DNA of 64,000 nucleotides from Cyanophora paradoxa (Eukaryota > Glaucocystophyceae > Cyanophorales > Cyanophoraceae). The position numbers and the translations under genes are program-made. The DNA lies in assembly GCA_004431415.1 (NCBI GenBank), contig QPMI01000064.1, positions 186,001 to 250,000 of the forward strand, given 5' to 3'. Of the stretch, positions 1 to 10,419 are shown in pieces (position 1 is the stretch's first letter; each line of letters opens with the position of its first letter). The notes below the pieces were generated by a model. It saw only the letters and a program-made list of their open reading frames with translations, had not been told where the DNA came from and did no database searches.

Positions 1-503
1 GATCTAAATCTGCAAAATTGCAGCACGCAGATCTAGAACAGAGATATAATGCCGAGAAGATATCTACGAACTCGATCGAGCACGTCGCGATTGGATTCGA
101 ATCTCGAGTTCAAGCTACAGTCATAGGCACGCGAAAATGGGAACGTAACGGAAGTCGTGGGCTAAATTCAAAAGGCGATGGCGAATAATAAAGTGAAGAC
201 TGAATGTACATGTTCAAAAGCTACCACCAAGCCAAGTATTAGCTATGCATATGGTAGATAATACGCATCCGTATGCATGGGGCTATACACTACCAGTATT
301 GCATGTTAATCTACCGGTACCCTGATCAAACGCAGAGTTGAAGAAAATTAAACTATTCACTAAACACACAGGAGCTGGCACTCGATCAAACGCTATAAGC
401 GTGTCTGGCCGCGCAGTGCTGCGACGGCTTACAATCATGAAACAGACGGCTGGACCAGGGCGAAATTGGGCGAGCCGCTGTTGGTATCTACATATCTAAC
501 GAG
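1..503. other. Intergenic DNA, no gene seen
   Basis: This stretch is AT-richer than the genes beside it and has no convincing exon on either strand. It contains many short self-complementary words such as GATC, GCATGC and ACCGGT. It lies downstream of the histidine kinase that ends at 504. Confidence 0.6.
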
Positions 504-3500
504 CTAGAACGATCCGGTGAAAAAACGCGCCGCAAGGCAGTTGTAATGAGTGTCTGAATCGAAGCTGGTGAAGACTCGACGCAGGCAATCCTGGCCAGTC
601 GGCGTCGTGCGATGAGCACACATGTACACGTGCAGGCCGCCTGAGCGGACTCGCTCGCTCACGCCTGCTGCAGCCGCGGCAGCTGCGGCAGCTGCTGGAG
701 CGCCCCGCTGACCATGCTGCGCGCGCGGGGCGGCCCAGGTCAGTCGGCTCGCTCGTTCGGCGCCGGCCCGCAGGCCCCCGAGGCACCTGCGGAACTCTTC
801 CACGCGGAAGGGCTTCACGAGCACGCCCTCGATCCCCGCCCGCCTGCGACCCGGAGAAAGGCGCCGGTCAGCCGACGCGAAGCGAAAGAGCGAAGGGAAG
901 GGCGCACCGGCAGCGGTCGCGGACGGCGGCGTCGACGTCGGCGGTGACGGCGGCCACGAAGGGGCGGGGCCCGGCGCCCGCGAGGGCGAGGATGCGCTCG
1001 CAGGCCTCCACGCCGCCCATCCGCGGCCTGCCGCACGGTCACGGTCAGCTCGGCCCGCGCGCGGTGCGATCGACAGAGATGACGTCCCCTGTAGCTAGAG
1101 CTAGCTAGAGCCGGGGCGCAGCGCCCAGATTCCCGCCCCGCCGTGCTCCGCCCTCCCTTGGCGCCCCGCCTCGCCCCGGCCTGGCCCGGCCCGCCCCGGC
1201 CCGCCCCGCCCCCGGGCCGGCGCACATGTTGAGGTCGAGGAGGACGCAGCGGTGGCGCCCGGCGGCCCAGCGCTCCACCGCCTCGGCCCCGTCCTCGGCG
1301 AAGTCGGCCCGCAGGCCCATCCCCTTCACCACCCGCGCGATCACCATCCGGTTGATCTGAGGGGGGGGGGGGGGGGGGGGGGCGGATCAGAGGGCGGCCG
1401 CGCGAGAGGGCGGAGGAGGAGCAGGGCGCACCGGTGGTCGTCAGCCACGAGGACGTCCGCCGGCGCCTCGGCCGGCGCCTCCGCCGCCGCCGCCGCCGCG
1501 GCCGCCGCCGAGTGCGGCCGCGAGCGCTGCTCCAGGACGGGTACGGCAGCCTCGGGCAGCGGCGAGAAGCGGACCGTGCTGCGGCGGTCCGCGGGCGGCG
1601 GCGCCGGCGGCGACGGGAGCGTCGCCGCCTTGATCAGCGCCCGCTGCGATCAAGCGCGCGCGGCTCGCGTCAGCCCCACAGCGGCGGCGCGGAGCGGCGG
1701 CGGGGCGCGGTTCATTGTCTTTAAATAATTTATCGCGTATAAGTTATCGCGTATAATTTATCACCTGGACGCGGGCGAAGGTGACGGGGGTGGTGAGGAA
1801 GGTGCGGCCCTGGGCCTGTCCCGCCCGGATCGGCGACACGGGGCTGCCCTGCCCCGCCGCCGTCGTCTCCTGCGCGAGCGAGCGGAAGCCGTGAGGCGCA
1901 GCGGCGGGTGGGCGGGCGGGTGTACGCACGTCGCGGCCCGATGCCTCCGCCGCCTTCTTGCGGTCGTACTCGCGGTCCTGCGTGCATGCCGCCCGCGCTC
2001 AGAGACGCAATAAAAGATGGGAAGGAGGGCAGGCACCTGGGGCGCCACGAAGATGACGCGGGGCCAGGCGGAGCCGGAGCCGGCGCCGGCGCGGGCGCCG
2101 CCGAGACGCTCGAGAGCGGCGGCCTCGGCGGCGTCGAGGCTCTCGGCGAGGTCCAGCCCCACCGGCACGAAGAGGAAGTCCGGTGCGGGCGAGGCGGGGC
2201 CGGCGAGGGCGCGGGGCCCGGCCTCGGGGGCGGCCTCGTCGAGGACCGCGAGGCCGGCGGCGCGGAGGGAGGACTCCAGCGCCTCCCGGACGATGGGCGG
2301 GAGGCCCGGCGCCACCGCGGCCGCGCGGGCCGGGCCTGCCGGGCACGCCGAGGCAAAGTCCTCGCCCCCCTCCTCGCCCCCCTCGGATCCCGCCGGGCTC
2401 CAGCCGACGCGGGCCGTAAAGTAGACCGTCGTACCCGCCCCGAACTGCGTGCGGGTGTGAGCGCGGTGTCCGCTATCGCTCTTTGCGCAAGCGCGGCCTC
2501 GCACCCTGCTCTCGACGCGCATCTCGCCCTGCATGCCCTCCACGATAGCCTTGGCGATGCACAGGCCCAGGCCCGTCCCCAGGCTCCGCCGCGCCCCGGA
2601 GTCCCCCACCTGCAGCCGCCCTGCTTAAGCGGGCGGGCGGATACGCCGGCCCGAAGGGCGAGAGGGGCGGGCCTGGACGAAGGAGGCAAAGAGCTTGGGG
2701 AGGTCCTCCTCCTTGATGCCGCACCCCGTGTCCTCCACGGCCACCTCCAGCAGCGCCCCGCCCTCCGCCGCCCCCGCGCCGGCACGCGCCCCCGCCTGCA
2801 AGCACGCGAGGGTGAGCCGCGGTCACTCGCGCGCGGCGGTCGCGCACGGCCTCGGCGTCGAAGGGTATGGCGCGGCAACGGACGGCGACGGCGCCCTCGT
2901 CCGTGAACTTCAGCGCGCTGCAAGCAACGGGCCGGCCGGCCGGGGTCAGGTCAGAGGGCGGCGCCGGCGTGTGGAGGCGAGAGGGCGCAGCGCACTTGGA
3001 GGTGACGTTGATGAGGACCTGCTTGAGCTTGCCCTCGTCCCCGACGGGGCCGCCCCGCGGCAGCCGCCCGTCGATCTCCACGCTGCACGCCAGCTGCGCG
3101 CGCGCCAAGCGTGCCAAGCGTCGGCCGCGGGCCGGCCGGCTCGGGCAAGCGAGCTCGGGCCCCGGGCGCACGTGGACGCCGGCCTTGGCGCGGGCGGCGC
3201 AGGCGTGGACGGCCGAGTCGATGCAGCCGCGCAGGCCGAAGGGGTTCGCCAGCAGCTGCAGCTTGCCCGCCTCGATTTTGGCGAAGTCCAGCACGTCTAA
3301 GAGGAAGAAAGAAAGAAAGGAGTAAGGAAAGAAAAGAGAGGAAGAGGAAGAGGAAGGGGAGAGGGGGGGTACCGTCGAGGAAGTCAAGGAGGCCGTTGCC
3401 GGAGGCGCGGATGCCCTCGGCCAGCTCCCGCTGGTCCGCCGTCAGCGGGTCCGTCTCCAGCAGCAGCTGCGGGGCGGGGCCGGCGCGGTAAGAGAGGGGT

Positions 3501-5609
3501 AGAGGCTTCGGAGGGGTGGGGGAGGACGCGCCTGGGTGCTGGCTATGAGGCCGTGGAGCGGCGTGCGCAGCTCGTGCGACGTGTACGAGACCCTACGGCG
3601 GCCACCGAGGCCGGCCGGGCCCGATCAGCGCGGTCCGACCGGCCGGCCGGCCGGCCCGCGCGCCCTCGGGCCCGCTCGGGTCTCACCAGGAGGATTTCGC
3701 CTGGGAGGCGGCCTCAGCGCGCCCCGCCTTCTCCTTCTCCGTCGCCAGCGCCGCCCGCGCCGCCTTCTGCGCCACCTCCGCCACCTTCTGAGCCGTGACG
3801 TCCTGCAGGCGGGGGGTACGCGGGTGAGGGGGGGCGCGGGGGGGGGGCAAAGGGGGGAGGGGGGTACGGCGCACGCGGACGAGGCCGAGCCAGTTCGTGA
3901 TCTCCCCAGTGGCCGCGCAGCGCACGGGCTGCAGGTGCACCTAAGGTGGTACGCCTCGTTAAGGGGCGCGAGGATGGGGGTACGGCGAGCGACGAGGGGG
4001 GTACGGGGCACCTGGGCCCACCAGGGCGTCCCGTCGCGGCGGCGGGCCGGAAACTCAAGGATCTCGCTGCGGGGTACCCCGGTCGGTTCGAGTCGGGGGG
4101 GGGGGGTCGAAGGGGGTACGGCGCACTTGCGGCCGGCGGTGAGTGCAGCGACGAGGGAGGCGTGCGTCTCGCTGCCGGCCTCCACGCAGCCGAGGATCGG
4201 GCACAGGAGGCCCACGACCTGCGCGGCCCGGGTTCGATTCCGGGCGAGAGGGAAACGCGGCCGGGGCGCCGCAAGCACCTCGTGGAACTTGAATCTGGGG
4301 AGGGGGTGCCAGGGGGAGGGGTCGGCCGCCACAGAGAGGAAAAAGGTGTGCGCGAGGGGCGGCGGATTCAGCGTACCCGGTCAGGCGCTCGTACGAGGCG
4401 TTGCTGCGGGCGGGGGACGCTTCGGTGAGGACACGCCCTTGGGAGATTCGAAAACGAACGAGCGCGCACCCGTACACGAGCTGGGAGCCTTGCGCGTTGG
4501 CGATCGCGATGCCCTCGCGCGTCGAGTCAAGGGCGCTGCGCCGAAAAGATTCGAGCGGCGGCTCCGAAAGAGATTTGATCCCAGGAAAAGCCGGCACCTG
4601 AAGACGACGCGGGACGTGTCGGACTTCCATAGAAGGTCCTCGCGCGCCTTCTCTCGCCGCACCCACCGCAGGGCTGCACGCGCCGAGCGACCGGTCAGAC
4701 CGGCCACGTGTAACAACCGGATCACATCGTCGAAGGAATCGCACCTTCGGCGGTGGCAATGGCGTGGGCGGCGCTGTGGAGAAAGATGCGCGTGGCGGGG
4801 TCGAAGCAGCCGTCGGGGGCCCCGCGAGCAGAGACGGTGAGGGCGGCCGAGCGCCCGTTGCAGATCGCCGAGGCCCGTAGCACGTGCTCGACCTCCCGGG
4901 CGGACTCGGTGCCCTTCTTCTCGCCGCTTCCGCAGATGCACGGCATCGCCGGAGGACCGAAAAACGATCCGCCGATGCCGGCCTCCTTGTCGAGCGCCGG
5001 CGAGGTCCAGGTGTGCTCCGGGGCGCTGGACTTGTCCGCGAGCCGAACGGTGATGCGGGCGTGCGGGGAGGGAAGCGCGAAGGCGATGAGCCGCCCGTAG
5101 AAGCTCGCCTCCAGCTCGCGGGCGGACTGGCGCGCTTCGCTAAACTCTGCGGCGAGCGGGCCCGCGGCCGCATGCGCATCGCAATCCGCGTCCTCCGAGC
5201 CGAGGGCATGGAGGCGGGAGAGCGTTTGGAGTTGACGGGTCAGGTGGCACGCGGGGGCGGCCGGCGGCAACGCAGGCCCGCGCGCAGATAACGATGGGTG
5301 AACGGCGGCGGGCTTCGGCTGCCACGCCGGGCAGTTGAGCGGCGGGACAAGGCTCTCGGGAGTCGGGTCAAGCTGCAGCTCCGGCACTGCCGCGCATGCA
5401 TCCGCGAGCTCGGGCGCCGCGGTGCCGTTGGAGGGAAGGCGGCACGAGGGCCTCTCCTGGTCGTTCGGCAGGCTGGATCTTCGCCGGATCGTGGGCAAGC
5501 TCTGCGGTCGCCGCGGCACGGGCTTCCGAAGCTGAAGAAGCCGGGAGAGCGCGTCGTTGACCGCAGGAACCGGCCGCGCGCCGAGTACGCAGCCTCCCTC
5601 CATGGGCAT
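504..5609 (-). CDS. PAS-domain hybrid histidine kinase with C-terminal receivers (spliced)
   Basis: Probable soluble hybrid sensor kinase that autophosphorylates on His and passes phosphate to a receiver Asp. In order on the minus strand: an N-terminal region of about 280 residues of unknown role (5609 to about 4740); a PAS domain split over exons at about 4640-3890 (STREGIAIAN, NASYERLTGY, RRDGTPWWA, AATGEITNWLGLVR); a short coiled coil; the HisKA H-box SHELRTPLHGL at about 3590-3550; DFAKIEAGKLQLL at about 3290; the N-box (KLKQVLINV, then ALKFTDEG); the G1 box DTGCGI near 2730; and the G2 box GTGLGLCIAK near 2560. Next is a receiver-like fold (about 2310-2030) without the usual Asp, then a full receiver: VLVADDH near 1445, phospho-Asp in LLDLNM near 1230, PRMGGVEACERIL near 1010, and conserved Lys in LVKPF near 815. 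The start at 5609 is a guess. No membrane segment is seen, so a cytosolic protein is inferred. At least eight introns interrupt it, one of them carrying a run of 22 G. Confidence 0.85.
1361..1382. repeat. Poly-G tract of 22 bases in a histidine kinase intron
   Basis: A run of 22 G on the plus strand, so poly-C on the sense strand. It is the pyrimidine tract just before the acceptor of the intron that splits the receiver domain between VLVADDH and INRMVIA. Confidence 0.9.
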
Positions 5610-8006
5610 GCCGCTCTAGTTGGAATGCTGCTGCGCCGAGCGGCGAACCCGCGCCGAGGAGAAGCGGAAGCTGTCCTGGTCTATGAGCTTGAACGCCACG
5701 CTGCCAAAGAGGGCTATCTCCTATCTTCTGTTCCGCGCGCCGTTCCGCGCGCGCTTGACGGGTGCGCCGCCAGTGCACGCCACAGTGCGCGCTTTGAGCC
5801 TTTGACTGTCGGGCCGGGCCCAGGCGGATTCGATCCGATTCGATCGACAGCGCGCGGCTTGAACCGCCTCGCAACTTAGAGTCGCAAGCGATGCACAACC
5901 GCGGCCCTAATGACGTTCGCAATTCAAAAAGCGGCAATTGCAAGCCAAGTGAACGAATTCGAAAACGCTATCCTGGCAATTGATTTACGTCGATTTGACG
6001 ACAATTACGAGGCGCCGCCGCGCCGGCGCCGGGCCGCCGGCCCGGCGGATCCGGATCGACGAGTTTTCATGCGCGGCCCAACTTCCCCTTAATCTGAATC
6101 GAAGCACGTGCTCGCAATCGCAAAGACGGGTACGCGATGAATTGTTCCGCTCGCGCCGCTTCGATATCGATATCGACGTGGACGCAAATGGCATGCGCAG
6201 TGCGCATCATGCATATGGCATTGCGCATATGCATGCGCATGCATGCATGCAGACTAGGGCTGGGTTCAGTCACTGTCAGTCAAAGTCAGAGGGTCTGACT
6301 GACCCGACTGAGTCACCAAATTGGCCGACTGAGGTTCTCTCAGTCCCATACAAAACCCTGCTGGGAGCGTGCCCCCCTGTGGGCTTTTTCCATCTGAAGC
6401 TCGACGTGGATCGACCTAAAAAGGATCTTCTGTCGTCTTACCTCCAGAAAAACAACGAAATCTGAACGAAACCGCCCGCGCTAACGAGGCTAACGGGGGT
6501 CGAATTCCTTTCACCAGTGTTCTTAAGCTTTGCTCGCCTAATCACTCCCTACTGCCCGCGCATTGTGCTTGGCAACTAAAATGGATCGCATCTGGGTCAT
6601 TTCCGGGTCATTTTCCTCAGTTTTTCCACGGTAGCCTGACTGAACCTCGGGTTGACTGATTCAGTCACAGTCAGGGGGGCTGAGCGACTGGGTCAGGGGT
6701 GGTGCCTGACTGAACCCAGCACTAATGCAGACTGATGATGCAGTGCGCAGCTGCAGTGCGCACTGGCGCCGCCGCGCCGGCAGTGCCCGGCACAGTCACC
6801 ACAGTCACGTGCACGTGCACGGCCCGGCGGCCGGGCACAGTGCCACACAGATTCAATGATTGTGAGAATTTGTGACACAGTTAAACGTTGGCACTGCGGC
6901 GTGACTGCGCACAGTGCGCACTGCGCTGCCTGGGCCGTTTCTCGCTGTCGCGGCACTACGTAGCGAAAATTAAAGACGCCTAGCGAGATATTGAAAAACC
7001 GCTAGAGGCAAGATCGGAAGCTCGGAGCTTGCGTGCAGCTCAAGCTTGCGTGTAGCTTACGCGGCTGAGGAAAACCGCGTAGCCCCGGAGCTCCCAGCGC
7101 CGCGATTGGCTGCCAGGCTGCTCGCGTAACGCGTAGCTTGCGGCTGTAGCTTACGCGCGGAACCTTAATCTTCAAATTAGGGTTCCGCGCGTAAGCAAAA
7201 TTGCTTACACTCCGTTACGAAATTATCTTTTCCTTAACATCGTGCTACGTAGCTTAATTCGTAAGCGCTACGTAAGGCCTTACACGCAAGGCCGCCATAC
7301 ATTTTGGCGACAGCGAGAAACGGCCCTGCGCAGTGTTTACCACTGTGTAAGTCACTTGGCCGGTACTGCGCAGTGCGCACTGCGCAGTGTTTTACGTTCC
7401 GCGACATGTACGTTAGACCAGGACAAGATCATGATCATTGTCCGTCTGGCATGAGTCATGACTTCCCCGAGGCTCCGCCGGGCCGGGCTGGCCCAGTGGC
7501 CCACGGGCCACGGGCCACGGCGACTCGGCGAGCAGTACGTATATGTATATACTAGCTCTGGTCCGGTATGCACTGTACATGTGCAGCTGCGCATGCAGAT
7601 GCAGCCCGTCATCCTAGGACGTCGACTGAGGGCCTTGGCTTAGACTTGGGAATCAAGATCTAAATTAAACCGGATCGGGCAAGTCTGATCATGACCTGGG
7701 GGGCAACTCGAGTGCTCGAGCTCACGTGCACCGCGATTTAGATCTCAGCGGACGGACGTCGACGGCCCTGGCCGGCCGCGGGGACGCCGGCGCCGCGCGC
7801 GGCTAGCATTTGTACTGGCAAGGCTGCCAAGGCCGTGGGCCCGACTGCGAGTTCACGTGAAGGACCGGACTCCGTGGCGCGAAGCGTACTTGAGACAAGG
7901 AGGGGACGGGGAGGAAAAAGGGGGGGGGGGGGGGGAGGGCGGCAGGGGAATTCGAAGGGGCGTAGGGATCGGAAAATATGGGGAGGGGGGGGGAAGGGGG
8001 GGGGGG
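5610..8006. other. Long intergenic region with CAGT-type and palindromic low-complexity blocks
   Basis: No supported gene is seen between the histidine kinase start and the stop of the Kelch/EGF gene. At 6170-6250 the DNA is a chain of palindromic words (ATGCAT, CATATG, GCATGC). At 6260-6720 CAGT/ACTG words recur (many CAGTCA/TGACTG). At 6770-6930 and 7330-7390 GCGCAGTGCGCAC-like palindromes repeat. At 7015-7290 a word family around CTTACGCG/TAGCTTGCG recurs in both orientations. ORFs of 60-160 codons here lack domain signal and probably arise from the repeated words. Confidence 0.6.
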
Positions 8007-10387
8007 CTACAGGATGAGGACCCCGAGCCAGACAAAGGCGAAGATGAACAAGTACTGGGTACTCCCCTGGGAGCTCGTCGTCTTGACCAAAACGCCCTGA
8101 GCGAGGGGCGGGTCGGTTAGGCAGGGTACAGGTCGGGCAGAGCAAGGGGCGCAGGAACGGAGAGAAAGAGGAGGGGCAGGGGTGGAGTAACACGCAGGGG
8201 TAGGGGTGGAGGTGGTCAAAAGGCTGGGCGGGAAGGAAACAATGTAGGCGGAGCGGGGCCGGGGAGGGGGAACAGGCACGGAGGCAGGGCAAGCGGCAGG
8301 GGTTGCATGGCGCGCTATCAGCAGGGGGCGGGGGCGGGGGGGGGAGGGGAGGGGGGAAGAGGGGGAGGGGGTGTAGCGGGGGGGGGGGGGAGGTACCTGG
8401 ACGGCGAGGAAGTCTTCGCGCTCGAGGGTCTCGGCCGCGCGCCCCTCCGGCGTCTCTGCACGCCCCCGGTCCGAATTCAGATCAGATCAGATCAGAGTCG
8501 GATCAGTCAGCGGCTCCTCAGCAGCCAGCAGATGCGGGGTAGATCCCGGCGCCTCGCTAGAGTCTGCAAGCTTAAGGGGCGCACGGGGCATGGAGACGGC
8601 GACGTTGGCGCTCGTCGAGATGGCAAGCATCCGAAGGTAGTTGCTGTACCTGCGCGGCAGGGGGGAGGGAAGGGGGGCGGGGGGACCGGATTAGGCGGGC
8701 CGGAAGGGCCGAGGGGGTTTGGATCTGAGCGGCGCACTTGTTGAAGATGTTCTGGAGCTTGAGGAACTCCTTCGCGTCCTTCATCTTCACCTGAGGCAGA
8801 GGCGGGTACAGTGTCAGAACGGGAAGCTTTACGAGGCGAAGGTGCAGAGCGGTCAAGGGGACGGGCTCAGGAGCAGAGGGGTAGGCCTCGGCGAGGGGCG
8901 CGGGGGGCCGCGGGGACCTCGAAGGCGGGCGCGGCAGCGAGGCCGCGGAGGCGCGCTTGCAGTGGAAAAGGGAAGCTTAGGAGGCGGAGGGGGCGCGAGG
9001 CGGAAAGGGGGGCTGGTGCCCCTGGATCTCCGGGGGGGGGGGGGGGGGGGAGGGGGGGGAGGGGGGGGGGCACCTTGAAGGCGGCGGTGAGGCGGAGGGC
9101 GGAGAGCGTGGAGAGCTGCACCTTGCTCGACTCCTGCGCGCCGCGCCCCGCCGAGGTCACAAACACGAGGTGGGCGATGGGTGGAGGGACCCCTAGAGAT
9201 CTATTGCTCGCTCGGACGCCCCCGCCCCTCCGCCCCCGCCCCGCCTCCCGCACCTTCCGGCTCCTCGCGAGGCCGCCGCCCCCGGCCGGAGATCTATCGC
9301 TCGCTCGCTCGGACGCCCCCGCCCCCACTCGCCCCCGCCCCCACTCGCCCCCACTCGCCCCCGCGCCCTCCGCCCCCTCCGCCCCCGCCCGCCGCACCTC
9401 CCTGGTCTTTGCGAGGCCGAGGGCGTCGAGCTCGGTGAAGCCGAAGGTGAGGAGCACGGAGCCGCGCCGCAGCTTCAGCACCGCCACCCGCCCCACGTCC
9501 ACCTGCGCGGAGGGGAGAGGGAGGGGGTCGCTCTTGTTGCAGGGCAGCGCCCCGCCTCGCGGGCGGGCGGGCGTGCACGCCGCCTTTAATGAGATAGAGG
9601 GGGGCGGATGGGGCGAGAGAGGGCTCAGAGAGGCAGACGGCGAGCCGGCCTGGACTAGAAGCCCCCTCTAGAAGCTTCGTCTCGTTCTCTGGGAGGAGGC
9701 GGGAGCTGGAGAGAGGAGGACGGCCCGCCGGCCTCGGCTAGCCGCTCCGGTCCCTCTCGCGGAAGGACGGCCTCTAGCCGCTAGAGAAGGACGGCCCGCC
9801 GGCCTCGGCTGGACCCTCCCTCTCGCTCTTTCTTTCTCTCAAGGAAGGCGCGCGCGCACGGCCATGTACTCAGCGACCGGCCCCGGTCTAGGCCTGGGCC
9901 TAGATCTCTGGAGGGTCGGACGGTCTAGGTCTGGGCCTAGATCGCTCTTTGTAGGGCGCGCGCGGGCGCGCACGGTCATGTACTCGGCGACGCCCCTGCG
10001 GAAGGCGTCCCCCGACTTGTTCGTGAGGAAGCCTTCCAGGTCCGTGTCGAACTTCACCTGAGCAGGGCGGGGCGGGGCGGGGCGGGGCTGGCGCGTCAGG
10101 TTTGCTGAGGGGCGGGGCGGGCGGGGCGGGGCGGGGCGGGGCGGATCGGATTGGATCGGATCGGATTGGATTGGACTGGACTGGACTGGATTGGATTGGA
10201 TTGGATTGGATTGGATTGCTTAGGGTCGCTCTCTCTGAGGGGGCCGGCGGCCAGTGGCGCTTAGGACTGCATCATCCCCTCATTGGATTGCTTAGGCGTG
10301 ATCTGAGGGGGATTGCTTGGCTTGGATTGGATTGGATTGGATTGGATTGCTAGGATTGCTCATTGGATTGGATTGCTTGAGGTGATC

Positions 10388-10419
<32 letters not shown>

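Noticed and set aside
1908-2906. 332-codon plus-strand ORF and many other long ORFs opposite the minus-strand genes
   Set aside because: They are open because GC-rich DNA lacks stop codons. Compositions are Arg/Ala/Gly/Pro-rich with no motifs, while the opposite strand carries recognisable histidine kinase exons.
4215-4250. tRNA-like T-loop (GGGTTCGATTCC); similar words near 11898 and 17958
   Set aside because: No A-box, anticodon arm or acceptor stem lies at the right distance, and the arms do not pair in register. All three lie at intron or exon edges of minus-strand genes, where they read as coding or intron sequence.
5368-5943. 191-codon minus-strand ORF overlapping the start of the histidine kinase in another frame
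   Set aside because: It conflicts with the frame that splices into the PAS exon, and shows an Arg/Ala-rich shadow composition. It could be leader sequence.
5980-6465. 161-codon plus-strand ORF in the first intergenic region
   Set aside because: It runs through palindromic and CAGT low-complexity DNA and has no domain or splice context.
6480-7700. CRISPR array or other regularly spaced repeat
   Set aside because: The repeats are short words without constant unit length or spacers, and the genome is eukaryotic.
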